Below are positions 10,401-17,901 of a stretch of 64,000 nucleotides of DNA, in pieces. The notes beneath the pieces were generated by a model. The model did not search any database, was not told the DNA's origin, and was given only the letters and a program-made list of their open reading frames with translations. The first letter of the stretch is position 1. Each line of letters starts with the position of its first letter. Location of the stretch: NCBI GenBank assembly GCA_022360315.1, contig JAKSDA010000389.1, forward strand, positions 56,764 to 120,763, given 5' to 3'. The DNA comes from Pseudomonadota bacterium (GTDB taxonomy: Bacteria > Myxococcota_A > Polyangia > Haliangiales > Haliangiaceae). Position numbers and translations under genes: made by a program.

Positions 10401-12357
10401 ATGGTCGGCGCTGGCCCGGTGGTCGCTCTCCCAGGGCGTTGCCCGGGTTGTGATCAGTCAGCCCGAAGTGGTTAGGTGGGCGGCGTTCAGCCCCGACGGC
10501 AAACGCATTGTCACCAGCTCTTACGACCGCATCGTGCGGGTGTGGAATGCAGACGGCTCGGGCCAGCCAACCCGTCTGCGCGGCCACCTGGAGCGGGTCT
10601 TTACGGCCGGGTTCAGCCCCGACGGCAGACGCATTGTCACCGCTTCGTACGATCGGACTGCGCGGGTATGGAACGCCGACGGCTCGGGCCGGTCGGCGGT
10701 ATTTCGCGGTCATGAGGAATGGGTCAAATCGGCGGCATTCAGCCCTGATGGCACACAGATCGTCACTGCATCCTGGGATAAAACCGCCCGGGTGTGGAAC
10801 GCCGACGGCTCCGGCGAGGTTGTCGTTCTGCGCGGTCACCAGGGGGGACTCAATGGAGCGGGGTTTAGCCCCGACGGCAAACGCATTGTCACTGCCTCGC
10901 ACGACACCACGGCGCGGATATGGAGCGCCGATGGCTCGGGTCCGCCGGTGGTTCTGCGCGGTCACCAGAGTTCCATCTATACCGCGGTATTCAGCCCCGA
11001 CGGCCTGCGTATTGTGACTGCGTCTGCCGACAAGACAGCGCGGATATGGAACGCCGACGGCTCGGGCCAGCCCGTGGTTCTGAGCGGACATCAATCCATC
11101 GTCAATTCAGCCGCATTCAGCCCCGACGGCAAACACATTGTCACCACCTCTCGGGACAAGACCGTACGGGTATGGAGTGCCGACGGCACGGGCCGGCCAT
11201 GGGCCTTGCGCGGTCATCAGCACTATGTGTATTCGGCCGAGTTCGACGGTGCAGGCATGGGGATTGTCACTGCGTCGGCGGATAAGACTGCGCGGGTATG
11301 GCCTGCACAGCGTCAGGGTCGACTGCGGATCCTTCGCGGTCATCAACGCAGAGTCAGTTCGGCCAGGTTCAGTCCTGACGGCAAACGAATCGTCACGGCC
11401 TCGTGGGACCGGACTGCGCGGGTATGGAACGCCGACGGCACGGGCGAGCCCGTGGTTCTGCGCGGTCACCAGGACCTGGTCTACTCGGCGGCGTTTAGCC
11501 CGGATGGTTCCCACATCGTCACTGCGTCGTTCGACAGGACCGCGCGAATATGGAACGCCGATGGCACGGGCCAACCCGTTGTCCTCAATGGCCACGATGG
11601 TCGGGTTTTCTCTGCTGCGTTCCGGCCCGATGGCGAACGCATCGTCACTGCGTCAGCCGATCGGATCCTGCGGGTATGGGGTCGCAACGGTGACGATTGG
11701 GACCAGCTTGTGATCGTGCGCGGTCACGACGATCGCATCCTGTCGGCGGCATTCAGTCCAGACGGAACGCGCATTGTCACCGCGTCGTTCGACAAGACCG
11801 CGCGCATATGGAAGGCCGATGGCACGGGCCAGCCAGTCGTCCTGCGCGGTCACGACGCCGGGCTCCATTCGGCGGCATTCAGTCCGGACGGCGAGCGTAT
11901 TGTCACAGCGTCCTGGGATAACACCGCACGGGTGTGGAATGCCGATGGCTCGGGCCAGCCGCTGGTACTTCGCGGTCACGAGGACAACCTCTACTCGGCA
12001 TCCTTCAGCCGCGACGGCACCCGTATTGTCACCTCGTCGGCCGACCACACAGCGCGGGTGTGGAACGCCGATGGCTCGGGCCAGCCTCTGGTTCTACGCG
12101 GTTCAGAGTACGAAGTCAGCTGGGCGGCATTCAGCCCAGATGGCAAACGCATTGTCACTGCGACCGACCACATGGACGCCTGGGTATGGACTGATATCGA
12201 GCCATTTTCTGGCCCTGACGATCCGAGGCTGTGGACCGCGACTGCCTACTGCATGCCGGTCGAGCGCAGAGTGCGCCTTTTGGACGTGACCGAGGAGATG
12301 GCCCTGGCCAACCGTCGGGCCTGTCTTCGCCGCGTTCAACATGCCCTGTCCCGGTGA
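7468..12357 (+). CDS. Ser/Thr protein kinase - nSTAND NTPase - transmembrane - 14-blade WD40 protein (copy B)
   Basis: 1629 aa and colinear with the gene upstream, which ends 137 bp before, so the pair arose by tandem duplication. Kinase at about 97-385 (GRGGMGVVF, VAIK, HRDLKPAN, DFGIAK, SPEQWG); nSTAND1 NTPase from about 400 with GPSGAGKSS Walker A and LLFVDQFEELY; transmembrane helix about 895-915 (AIASIVSLIAVALVLSYLAI); WD40 repeats from about residue 1000. The N-terminal 90 residues and a basic linker after the NTPase (around 9960-10080, RPRLRSARPDQRLASRAG) are the least similar parts to copy A. Catalytic motifs are intact in both copies. The bases between the two genes show no clear terminator, so co-transcription is possible. 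Confidence 0.92.
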   Translation: MTRDSRRGSASDQTVSQPSMTGSPVEPHGESTVQLPAEHQTNGMLIEAPATEESTRDGDGAETVVIGNLPVSESSATLKAPLRRATASNFPTIGSAIGHYELIRELGRGGMGVVFLARDTRLGRLVAIKLLTECSGDRAARFLAEARATARCRHENIVVIYEVDEYRGYPYMVLEYIKGPTLRKWMEQRTLPSGHRYGAGPGALPVSPSLAVELMVPVVRALICAHESGIVHRDLKPANILLDDSGTVKVLDFGIAKQLSGEIVSAVASDCDPLGSNIELTGCGVRVGSMPFMSPEQWGAGEVEPCSDLWAVGIMLYWLVAGVHPLAPLSKARFKQIADLDIPMPQMSAIRPDVGPLGSIVDRCLRKRKAERIGSARALLAELEPLLPIRAAAELADGQSPFPGLAAFQESDAGRFYGRDRDISSVVARLRNHSLVTVTGPSGAGKSSFVRAGVIPALKRSGVPWRAFILRPGRRPLAALANVVTDLASTSELDPRASDVPALLETMQLRPGYLGATLRTRSRMQGHRILLFVDQFEELYTVGADPGERAAFVACLEGVADDASSPLRVVLALRPEYLDRLADQRQLLTEVTRGLFFLPPMRQDELRNTLTRPVEAAGYRFESADMVDTMLGAIGTTRSPLPLLQFTAARLWEARNREQRLLTRKSYDDFGGVAGALSTHADAVLAGLTPRDQRLARAVLLRLVTPERTRAIVSMDELRDLAGESDTGNSNSEDCSAIDQVIRRLAGARIVLIETSAEKSSSTVELIHESLIERWPRFAVWLDQDEEEAQFLARLRGAARQWEAGGQAEGLLWRDRAAREAQRWLEQWRGERRMKPRPRLRSARPDQRLASRAGTNGPLDLGAGDRDVLGGREERYLLAVVALAERARRQRWRLAIASIVSLIAVALVLSYLAIRADREAERADQEAIRVRIQKIEIEREAVRARNATRMATAREEQADPTAVLALLREIEPPGQPRGWSALARWSLSQGVARVVISQPEVVRWAAFSPDGKRIVTSSYDRIVRVWNADGSGQPTRLRGHLERVFTAGFSPDGRRIVTASYDRTARVWNADGSGRSAVFRGHEEWVKSAAFSPDGTQIVTASWDKTARVWNADGSGEVVVLRGHQGGLNGAGFSPDGKRIVTASHDTTARIWSADGSGPPVVLRGHQSSIYTAVFSPDGLRIVTASADKTARIWNADGSGQPVVLSGHQSIVNSAAFSPDGKHIVTTSRDKTVRVWSADGTGRPWALRGHQHYVYSAEFDGAGMGIVTASADKTARVWPAQRQGRLRILRGHQRRVSSARFSPDGKRIVTASWDRTARVWNADGTGEPVVLRGHQDLVYSAAFSPDGSHIVTASFDRTARIWNADGTGQPVVLNGHDGRVFSAAFRPDGERIVTASADRILRVWGRNGDDWDQLVIVRGHDDRILSAAFSPDGTRIVTASFDKTARIWKADGTGQPVVLRGHDAGLHSAAFSPDGERIVTASWDNTARVWNADGSGQPLVLRGHEDNLYSASFSRDGTRIVTSSADHTARVWNADGSGQPLVLRGSEYEVSWAAFSPDGKRIVTATDHMDAWVWTDIEPFSGPDDPRLWTATAYCMPVERRVRLLDVTEEMALANRRACLRRVQHALSR
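10465..12192 (+). repeat. 14 tandem WD40 blades in copy B
   Basis: Fourteen blades, the same number as copy A. Blade 7 diverges most (VYSAEFDGAGMGIVTAS ... VWPAQRQGRLRIL), lacking the NADGSG turn; blade 10 carries a two-residue insertion (VWGRNGDDWDQLVIV). Other blades are almost interchangeable, with differences concentrated at the residue before the AFSPDG strand and at the SxD position. The last unit closes with TDIEPFSGPDD, as in copy A. Confidence 0.9.
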
Positions 12358-12506
12358 CGTGCCGTGCCGGTGCTTACCGTCGAGGACCGGTGCGGACGTA
12401 TTGCCGAAGGCTTCCGGCAGATACGACTGCAGCAGATGGTGTGGTGAATCATGCGGGTCGTGCCATGATTCGGGAGAGGCCCGCGGCGATCGCAGTGGCG
12501 TTGCAA

Positions 12507-14666
12507 TCAAAAGAACATTTTTGCGGTGAGCATGGCGTTGAACGGAGTGCCGGGTGTGAAGTGCACGTCTTCGCAGCCTGAGAAATTACCGGTGTCACCG
12601 GTTCCCGTACGGGTTCCCGAAGGACACGGCGCCGCCGGTGGAGGCGACATGGTGTCGGGCTCGCTCGGCAGCCGTGATGTTGTCGCGAACTGAGCTTCGC
12701 GCCACTGCGCGTTGAGCACATTGTCCACGGCCAGGGTGATTTCATAGCGCTGTGTTCGGTAGCCGACTGTGGTATCGAACAGCGTGAACCCCTCTGCAGT
12801 GAGGAGGCTGTCCTCCGTGAGTGGTCGGTCTGACAAGCTTCGGATACCCCAGCGCCCGAACACTCCTGCTGGGTGCTGCACTGACAATCCGCCTGTGAGC
12901 GTGAACCTCGGCGCGAGGGGGACTCGGTTCTCTCCGTCCGGACGATCTCGAAACCGGGCCCGCGAAACCGTGACATCCCCGTCTGCGATCAGCCAGTCGA
13001 GGATTTTCGCGCGCACTTCGAGCTCGAGGCCCAAACGGCGTGTCGGCCCGCGGGCCTCCGTGACTCCCTCGTCTCCGACCCAGACGATCTCCTGATCCAG
13101 GTCGAGCAGCCAAAGTGAGCCCGCGAGATCGAGGCGGTCGAATAGCCGGCTGCGTGCCCCCAGCTCGTAGCCAATCGCGCGCGTCAGCGGCGTACCGGGA
13201 TCGGTCTCGCGCATCAGCGAGCGGGCATCGTTGGAGTGAAAACCGAGACCAGCGTTGAGGTAAATGTCGGTCGTCCGCGTCGGAGACAGAACGAGGGAAC
13301 CCTTGGGGCTGGCGCGCAGAGCGCCTTTGCTGCCGGAATCATCACCGAAGTTATCGTCTACTTGGAAAGCGAAGTAATCGAGGCGGAGTCCGGCGACAGA
13401 GCGGAACCATCGGTTCCAGGCGACGTCTTCTTGGACGAATGCGCCGACGCTGCCTTGGCGGACGTCGGCGTCGACCCGTGTTGTTCCCCGCTGGCGTTCC
13501 ACTGCGCTAAACAGACCGGTGCTGACAACGTCCCCACGGCCCTGGACTCCGAGCGTGGTCACGAAGGGAACGCGTGCGATGGTGTTCTTGAACCGGAAGT
13601 TTCCCGAGAACCCCGCGTACCAGCGGTCGTCTTCCTGCTCGATCTGGTCTCCATCTATTGAATCGGCCGAGAAGAACGTGAAGTTCGAGAACAGATTGAG
13701 CTTGTACCGAACAAGATAGGCCAGCGCTGAGAGCTCGCTCTCGTCGGTCGGGTAGGTGTCAAGCTTCGCGTAGATGCTGTGCCGCTGAGATTCGCCGCCC
13801 TCACTTGGGTCGATGGCGCCGAATCGGTCGAGACGACCGGCCTCGACTTCTCGCAACGGAATCTGGCCGGACCCGTTCCATGCGCCCATGTAGCTTGTTC
13901 CCGCGATCTTGAATCTCGAGACTTCACCGATTCTCCGCTGGGCGTGGGTGTAGACCGAGTACCGGCGGTTGTTCTCGCCGTTATCGAAAGGGCCGTCAGA
14001 TCGATAGAGCTCCAGGGCAGCGAGTGGTCGCCATTTGAGTAGCTCGTCACTCTGGACAATGCCGAGCGCGCGATACGTGCCGAACAGTCCTGCGGTGACC
14101 CCGACTGATGAGCGCTCGAGGTTGTCGTGGAGCCGCAGATCGACTGATCCGGCGGTGGCGAAGTCGCCGAGCCGCGGAGAGTACGTTCCTTTGAACGTAT
14201 CGACTGACTGCACCACTTCCGGGATCACCCAGTTGAGATCTGCATAGCCCTGCCCGTGCCCGTGGCTGACCATATTGGCGGGAATGCCGTCCAACGACAG
14301 GGCGATGTCGGTTCCGTGGTCGGCGTCAAAGCCGCGGAGGAAATACTGGTTCGCCTTACCACCCCCGGCGTGCTGATTCACGAAAATTCCAGGCACTACC
14401 CGGAGGATGTCGGCGGGGCGCGGATGTGGCCTGAGCTCGAAGTCGCGATCGCGTACGCTCCGCGACGCAACTGGGATGTACGGTGCCTCCGCTTCGATGA
14501 CGATCAACTCGCCGTCTTGGATGGCCTGTTCGACTAAACTCTGTTCTTCGTCAGTGAGCTCTTCGCTCGAGGCTCCGCCCGTACGCTCCTCTGCATATAC
14601 GTCATCGACTCGCGACGACGATGCACATAGAGTGCACAGGAAGAGCAATGCACCTGTAGTGCGCAT
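12507..14666 (-). CDS. TonB-dependent outer-membrane receptor
   Basis: 719 aa with an N-terminal signal peptide (MRTTGALLFLCTLCASSS). A TonB-box-like segment GELIVIEAEAP lies near residue 53. The plug domain follows (RPADILRVVPGIFVNQHAG, then GKANQYFLRGFDADHGTD and SLDGIPANMVSHGHGQGYAD), and the remainder is a 22-strand-type barrel ending in an aromatic residue (KMFF), the outer-membrane assembly signal. It imports a scarce ligand in an energy-dependent way through TonB-ExbBD, not encoded here. The gene starts 40 bp after the end of a histidine-rich small protein gene in the same direction, which suggests a metal or metal-chelate as substrate; this is inference, because the barrel sequence does not name the ligand. 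Confidence 0.92.
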   Translation of the reverse strand: MRTTGALLFLCTLCASSSRVDDVYAEERTGGASSEELTDEEQSLVEQAIQDGELIVIEAEAPYIPVASRSVRDRDFELRPHPRPADILRVVPGIFVNQHAGGGKANQYFLRGFDADHGTDIALSLDGIPANMVSHGHGQGYADLNWVIPEVVQSVDTFKGTYSPRLGDFATAGSVDLRLHDNLERSSVGVTAGLFGTYRALGIVQSDELLKWRPLAALELYRSDGPFDNGENNRRYSVYTHAQRRIGEVSRFKIAGTSYMGAWNGSGQIPLREVEAGRLDRFGAIDPSEGGESQRHSIYAKLDTYPTDESELSALAYLVRYKLNLFSNFTFFSADSIDGDQIEQEDDRWYAGFSGNFRFKNTIARVPFVTTLGVQGRGDVVSTGLFSAVERQRGTTRVDADVRQGSVGAFVQEDVAWNRWFRSVAGLRLDYFAFQVDDNFGDDSGSKGALRASPKGSLVLSPTRTTDIYLNAGLGFHSNDARSLMRETDPGTPLTRAIGYELGARSRLFDRLDLAGSLWLLDLDQEIVWVGDEGVTEARGPTRRLGLELEVRAKILDWLIADGDVTVSRARFRDRPDGENRVPLAPRFTLTGGLSVQHPAGVFGRWGIRSLSDRPLTEDSLLTAEGFTLFDTTVGYRTQRYEITLAVDNVLNAQWREAQFATTSRLPSEPDTMSPPPAAPCPSGTRTGTGDTGNFSGCEDVHFTPGTPFNAMLTAKMFF

Positions 14667-14706
14667 AGGTCCTCCTTGGTTGGATCGTTGTCAGTTAGTT
14701 GTCGAT

Positions 14707-15060
14707 TCAGGAAGTAACGACAACTGGAGGACCGCGTCCACGTATCGTCACGGGCCGGCGCTCGTATGGGGCATCAGCCACCGCTTCGTGGTGGATCAGT
14801 CGTTCGACTGCGACGGCCTGCGGAATGACAGGCGGAGGTGGCGCTTCGAGAATCGCGACGCCACGGTGCTCAATACTGCCATCACCATGGTCAGGGCTGT
14901 TTCCATCGCGGTCTTCGGTGTGACTATCGCCGTGGTGGTGATCGGCGAACAAGTCGTGAAAACCGATGTGCAGGTTCGGCGCGACCTCGAAGCCGAGCAC
15001 CCATAGGGCGCACGCGAGCAGTGCGAATCTGCGCTGTCTGTCGAGGTCTGGTCCTGCCAT
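14707..15060 (-). CDS. Small histidine-rich protein upstream of the TonB receptor
   Basis: 117 aa. A hydrophobic N-terminal segment (RFALLACALWVLGFEVAPNL) can serve as a signal or anchor and is followed by a His/Asp-rich stretch (HIGFHDLFADHHHGDSHTED, then HGDGSIEH) and a proline-rich tail. Such stretches bind divalent metals such as Zn, Ni, Co or Cu. I cannot assign it to a named family. It precedes the TonB receptor by 40 bp on the same strand, so the two are probably co-expressed and the protein may buffer or sense the metal in the periplasm. The ATG at 15060 is the only good start. Confidence 0.6.
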   Translation of the reverse strand: MAGPDLDRQRRFALLACALWVLGFEVAPNLHIGFHDLFADHHHGDSHTEDRDGNSPDHGDGSIEHRGVAILEAPPPPVIPQAVAVERLIHHEAVADAPYERRPVTIRGRGPPVVVTS

Positions 15061-15182
15061 GGATTACCGGACTATACGCCGCTGGGGCTCGTCCGGATCG
15101 GATGCCCGACAAGGATCGTGTTTCCGGCCGAGTTCGCGGTGCGCCGAGCTCCGGTGAGTTGGTTGAAGCAGTCGGTATGTAG

Positions 15183-15279
15183 CGGAAGTGCACGGGAATC
15201 GAACCCGCCGTGCCGCTGCTCTCGCAGAACACCATTGGCTTTGAAGGCCAAGCCCAGCACCAGTCCAGGAAGCACTTCC
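15183..15279 (-). tRNA. selC: tRNA-Sec (UCA anticodon)
   Basis: Read on the minus strand this 97-nt stretch folds as a selenocysteine tRNA. It has an unusually long 8-bp acceptor stem (GGAAGTGC at 15279-15272 pairing with GCACTTCC at 15191-15184), discriminator G at 15183, anticodon loop CTTCAAA in a TTGGC/GCCAA stem with anticodon TCA at 15244-15242, a long variable arm around CTGC-GAGA-GCAG, and T arm CGGG-TTCGATT-CCCG. CCA is not encoded. The layout matches E. coli selC. It implies that the organism decodes UGA as selenocysteine and has selA, selB and selD elsewhere; no selenoprotein gene was recognised in this window. Confidence 0.95.
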
Positions 15280-15404
15280 ATAAATCATTTCAAATAGTTG
15301 AACTATCCTCTTTCCATCGAGGTGGTGGCGTAACATATATGTAACAGCTGGGGCAAGCCGAGTGTCGCAGAATGACGTTTCGGCCAGCTGTGCGCGTGAT
15401 CATC

Positions 15405-15640
15405 ATGGGTACAGTATACAACCGCGGAACGCAGGCAAATCCCAATTGGTGGGTCGCCTACAAAGACGGAGATGGGCGCCGGCGACATGCACCGTCCCGG
15501 CAGCCGACCAAACCCAGGCGCGGCTATACCGGCGAGGGGACCATGGCTGGCTGCAACTGCGGCCCGTCGGGGCGCCGCTGTCCGGCTCGCAAAGGCTCGC
15601 TTCGAGCTTCCCCTCCTGGTACCAGGCTACACGCCATAGC
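15405..15640 (+). pseudogene. Frameshifted N-terminal remnant of a tyrosine recombinase (phage/island integrase)
   Basis: From the ATG at 15405 the frame reads MGTVYNRGTQANPNWWVAYK then DGDGRRRHAPSRQPTK, the typical N-terminal (SAM-like DNA-binding) opening of site-specific tyrosine recombinases (xxxYxRGxxWWVxYxDxDGxRR...PTKxxA). After about codon 40 the similarity continues in the +1 frame (TQARLYRRGDHGWLQL), which indicates a frameshift, and no catalytic domain (RxxH...Y) follows. It lies 130 bp from selC, a classic integration target, but on the 5' side of the tRNA rather than at its 3' end. Interpreted as debris of a lost mobile element. Confidence 0.6.
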
Positions 15641-15731
15641 GTCTAAGAACACGTACTCCTCCGGCCGGGGCTCACGGGGTGCCAAGTATCGGATGGTGTT
15701 ACTCGTTTCATCCGGCAAGTAAACTGTAACC

Positions 15732-16013
15732 ATGATTGAGACAGGTGATCAGGTCCAAGTAGACGACCACGTGGCGACAGTTGGTTTTGTAACCACAAGT
15801 GATACAGGTAAAAGTGAGCAGGGCACGGACGTTTGGGCGCCAGTGGCACGCATTGCCATCATCGTGATGGCGCTTGCCGGCCTCATACTATTATGGCGGG
15901 TAACGGTTCTGCTCGAAACGCACACCGATCTCCTGAAAGAGCATAACCGTCAAGTCGAATTGCAATACAAGTACATTCGGAGCCTTGCCGAGACGCTTTC
16001 AGCCGGAGATTGA
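15732..16013 (+). CDS. Small single-pass membrane protein, function unknown
   Basis: 93 aa. A polar N-terminus of about 33 residues is followed by one transmembrane helix (WAPVARIAIIVMALAGLILL, about residues 34-55) and a C-terminal helical tail (ETHTDLLKEHNRQVELQYKY) with heptad character, suggesting a membrane-anchored coiled coil. There is no strong Shine-Dalgarno before the ATG. No family recognised; it follows the recombinase remnant and could be cargo of the same element. Convergent with the MFS gene at 16098. Confidence 0.45.
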   Translation: MIETGDQVQVDDHVATVGFVTTSDTGKSEQGTDVWAPVARIAIIVMALAGLILLWRVTVLLETHTDLLKEHNRQVELQYKYIRSLAETLSAGD

Positions 16014-16097
16014 GCGGGGCTGGGAGAGCTTGCGTTCCCGGCGCCGGTCGCGTGTACGCTCGCCTTGCCACCTGTCGGGGCGCCCGAGCCCACTAGC

Positions 16098-17378
16098 TCA
16101 GCTGACCACCCTGGCGGTGGGCAGGTCGATCTCGCTCGACGCTCTCAGAGTGAGAGACAACAAAAGAGCTGCGACGAGTAGCGACGACATGGTGACAAAC
16201 GCGGCTTGATAGCCACCGGTCACCTCGTATAACACACCGGTCAAAAATGGGCCCAGGCCACCGCCGAGAGCGTCGAGTACGGTGATCGTACCCAGGATCC
16301 GACCCGATGCTTTGAGGCCAAAGCGGAGTACGATCAACAGCTGAATCATGGTGTACAAGCCGCCCCAGCCGAGTCCGAACAAAATGATCGCAGGCCAAAT
16401 CAGTGACCGACTCAGCGATGTCAGGCACACACAACCGACCAACATCACGGCCAATCCGCCGATCAGAACGCGTTTGGGATCGTACCGATCAGATAACCAG
16501 CCCAGCAAAAACTTGCCAATCAGCGCCATGAAACCAAAAAACGCCAGGCCGGTTGATGCCGATTTGACGTCGAAGGCGAGGTCTCTGAGGTGCAAGAAAA
16601 GGTGCTGCATGGCACCCAACACCACGTAGAACGTGGTCATCGCGATCAATGCCAGCGCCCAAAAATCACGGCAACGCAGGGCTTGCTGGTACGAGACGCC
16701 GCTGGCGGCCGATGGGATCTGAGCTGCCGGCTTGAGTGCCGGGGCGCTATCGCTTGTGCAGTCGGGCCCGGCCTCGGTGTTCTCGCCATAGGGTTTCAGC
16801 CCTCGATCAGCCGGCCACTCGCGGATCACCCACAGCACCACCGGCACAAAGCAAAGCGCGAATAAACTGATCCACTGAAATGCCTCACGCCAACCCACAG
16901 AGAGCATGATCCAGGTGTTGACCTTGGAAAATACCACCATGCCCATACTGGTCCCGACCAGGGCCAGACCGATTGCTGTGCCGCGTTTTGCGGCAAACCA
17001 GCGCGATACCAACATGACGTTGACAACCAGACCGGCGCAGGCCAACGATACGCCAAACACCACGTGACACAGATAGAGATGAGCCCTGGATTCGATGTGG
17101 GAATAACCGAAAAGACCGCCTGCGAGCAGCAATGCGCCGAGTAGCATGAGCCGACGCACGCCGTAGCGATCGGCGATACCACCGATAAACGGACCACAAA
17201 GACCGGCAATCGCAAAGGTCAAAAATGGCCCGAGCTTGAGTTCGCCCCGCGTCCAGCCAAACTCGCCCAAGATCTGCTTGTCGAACACCGGCAGGCCGCC
17301 GATGGCCAGGCCATTGGTGATGAGCAGACCCAGAAACGCGCAGATCACCATGATCCACGCGTAGTGAAGGGGCTTCAT
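16098..17378 (-). CDS. MFS transporter, monocarboxylate/oxalate-formate antiporter type
   Basis: 426 aa with 12 predicted helices in two halves separated by a hydrophilic loop (about residues 200-230, GLKPYGENTEAGPDCTSDSA). The first half carries GIADRYGVRRLM and the second GWLSDRYDPKRVLIGG, the paired MFS loop motifs. The N-terminal MKPLHYAWIMVICAFLGLL opening is typical of the MCT/OFA-like group that moves small organic acids. It is the last gene of the catabolic operon, overlapping the upstream DUF3598-like gene by 4 bp (ATGA), so it probably imports the organic acid or heterocycle degraded by the operon. Confidence 0.85.
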   Translation of the reverse strand: MKPLHYAWIMVICAFLGLLITNGLAIGGLPVFDKQILGEFGWTRGELKLGPFLTFAIAGLCGPFIGGIADRYGVRRLMLLGALLLAGGLFGYSHIESRAHLYLCHVVFGVSLACAGLVVNVMLVSRWFAAKRGTAIGLALVGTSMGMVVFSKVNTWIMLSVGWREAFQWISLFALCFVPVVLWVIREWPADRGLKPYGENTEAGPDCTSDSAPALKPAAQIPSAASGVSYQQALRCRDFWALALIAMTTFYVVLGAMQHLFLHLRDLAFDVKSASTGLAFFGFMALIGKFLLGWLSDRYDPKRVLIGGLAVMLVGCVCLTSLSRSLIWPAIILFGLGWGGLYTMIQLLIVLRFGLKASGRILGTITVLDALGGGLGPFLTGVLYEVTGGYQAAFVTMSSLLVAALLLSLTLRASSEIDLPTARVVS

Positions 17379-17818
17379 TTGAACCGCTCCTCTTTGATCA
17401 AGGTGCGCTGGTACAGCTCACCGTCCTTGAACCAGTGCCAGGTTCGAGCCCGGTGATGGCCCTCGGGACATAATTGGATCATCTCGTAAAGCGACGCTCC
17501 CGGGAGGTCTTTGCGGGTCCAGGTCAATACGATGGTGTTTTCGTCGATTTCCCACGCCGATCCCACGATGCGTTCGGTGTCCCACCAGATGCGACGGTCG
17601 CGATAGATGGCCGGGAAATCGAACTTTTCACGCCGGCCGTCTCGCCACTCGTAGATGTTGGTCTGAAAATACTGATGCGGCCCGTCCTCGGGAAAGGTGC
17701 AGATGAGATGAGAACGGTGCTGGTCGATGATGGTGGCGTCGGCATCGACGTGAAGATAGGTGCCCTTCCACTCACCGGCGTGGCGGGCCAAAAGCGGCAT
17801 TTCCTGGCGAATTCCCAT
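17375..17818 (-). CDS. DUF3598-like (lipocalin-fold) protein
   Basis: 147 aa, no signal peptide. MPLLARHAGEWKGTYLHVDA resembles the start of DUF3598/CpeS-like beta-barrel proteins, followed by alternating short strands (FQTNIYEWRDGRREKFDFPA, IVLTWTRKDLPGASLYEMIQ) that suit a calycin barrel. Function unknown; members occur beside CoA-transferases and dehydratases. Translationally coupled to the MFS transporter by a 4-bp overlap. Family call moderate. Confidence 0.6.
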   Translation of the reverse strand: MGIRQEMPLLARHAGEWKGTYLHVDADATIIDQHRSHLICTFPEDGPHQYFQTNIYEWRDGRREKFDFPAIYRDRRIWWDTERIVGSAWEIDENTIVLTWTRKDLPGASLYEMIQLCPEGHHRARTWHWFKDGELYQRTLIKEERFK

Positions 17819-17901
17819 GTCGTCCTCTCGGATATCAGAATCGAGTTAAAAAATGATATCGCAAAATCGATAGCCAAATGACTCGTTGAAAGCGCAGTTG
17901 G

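Noticed and set aside
10465..12192. CRISPR-like or satellite interpretation of the 126-bp repeats
   Set aside because: Unit length, codon phase and residue pattern show WD40 blades within an intact reading frame.
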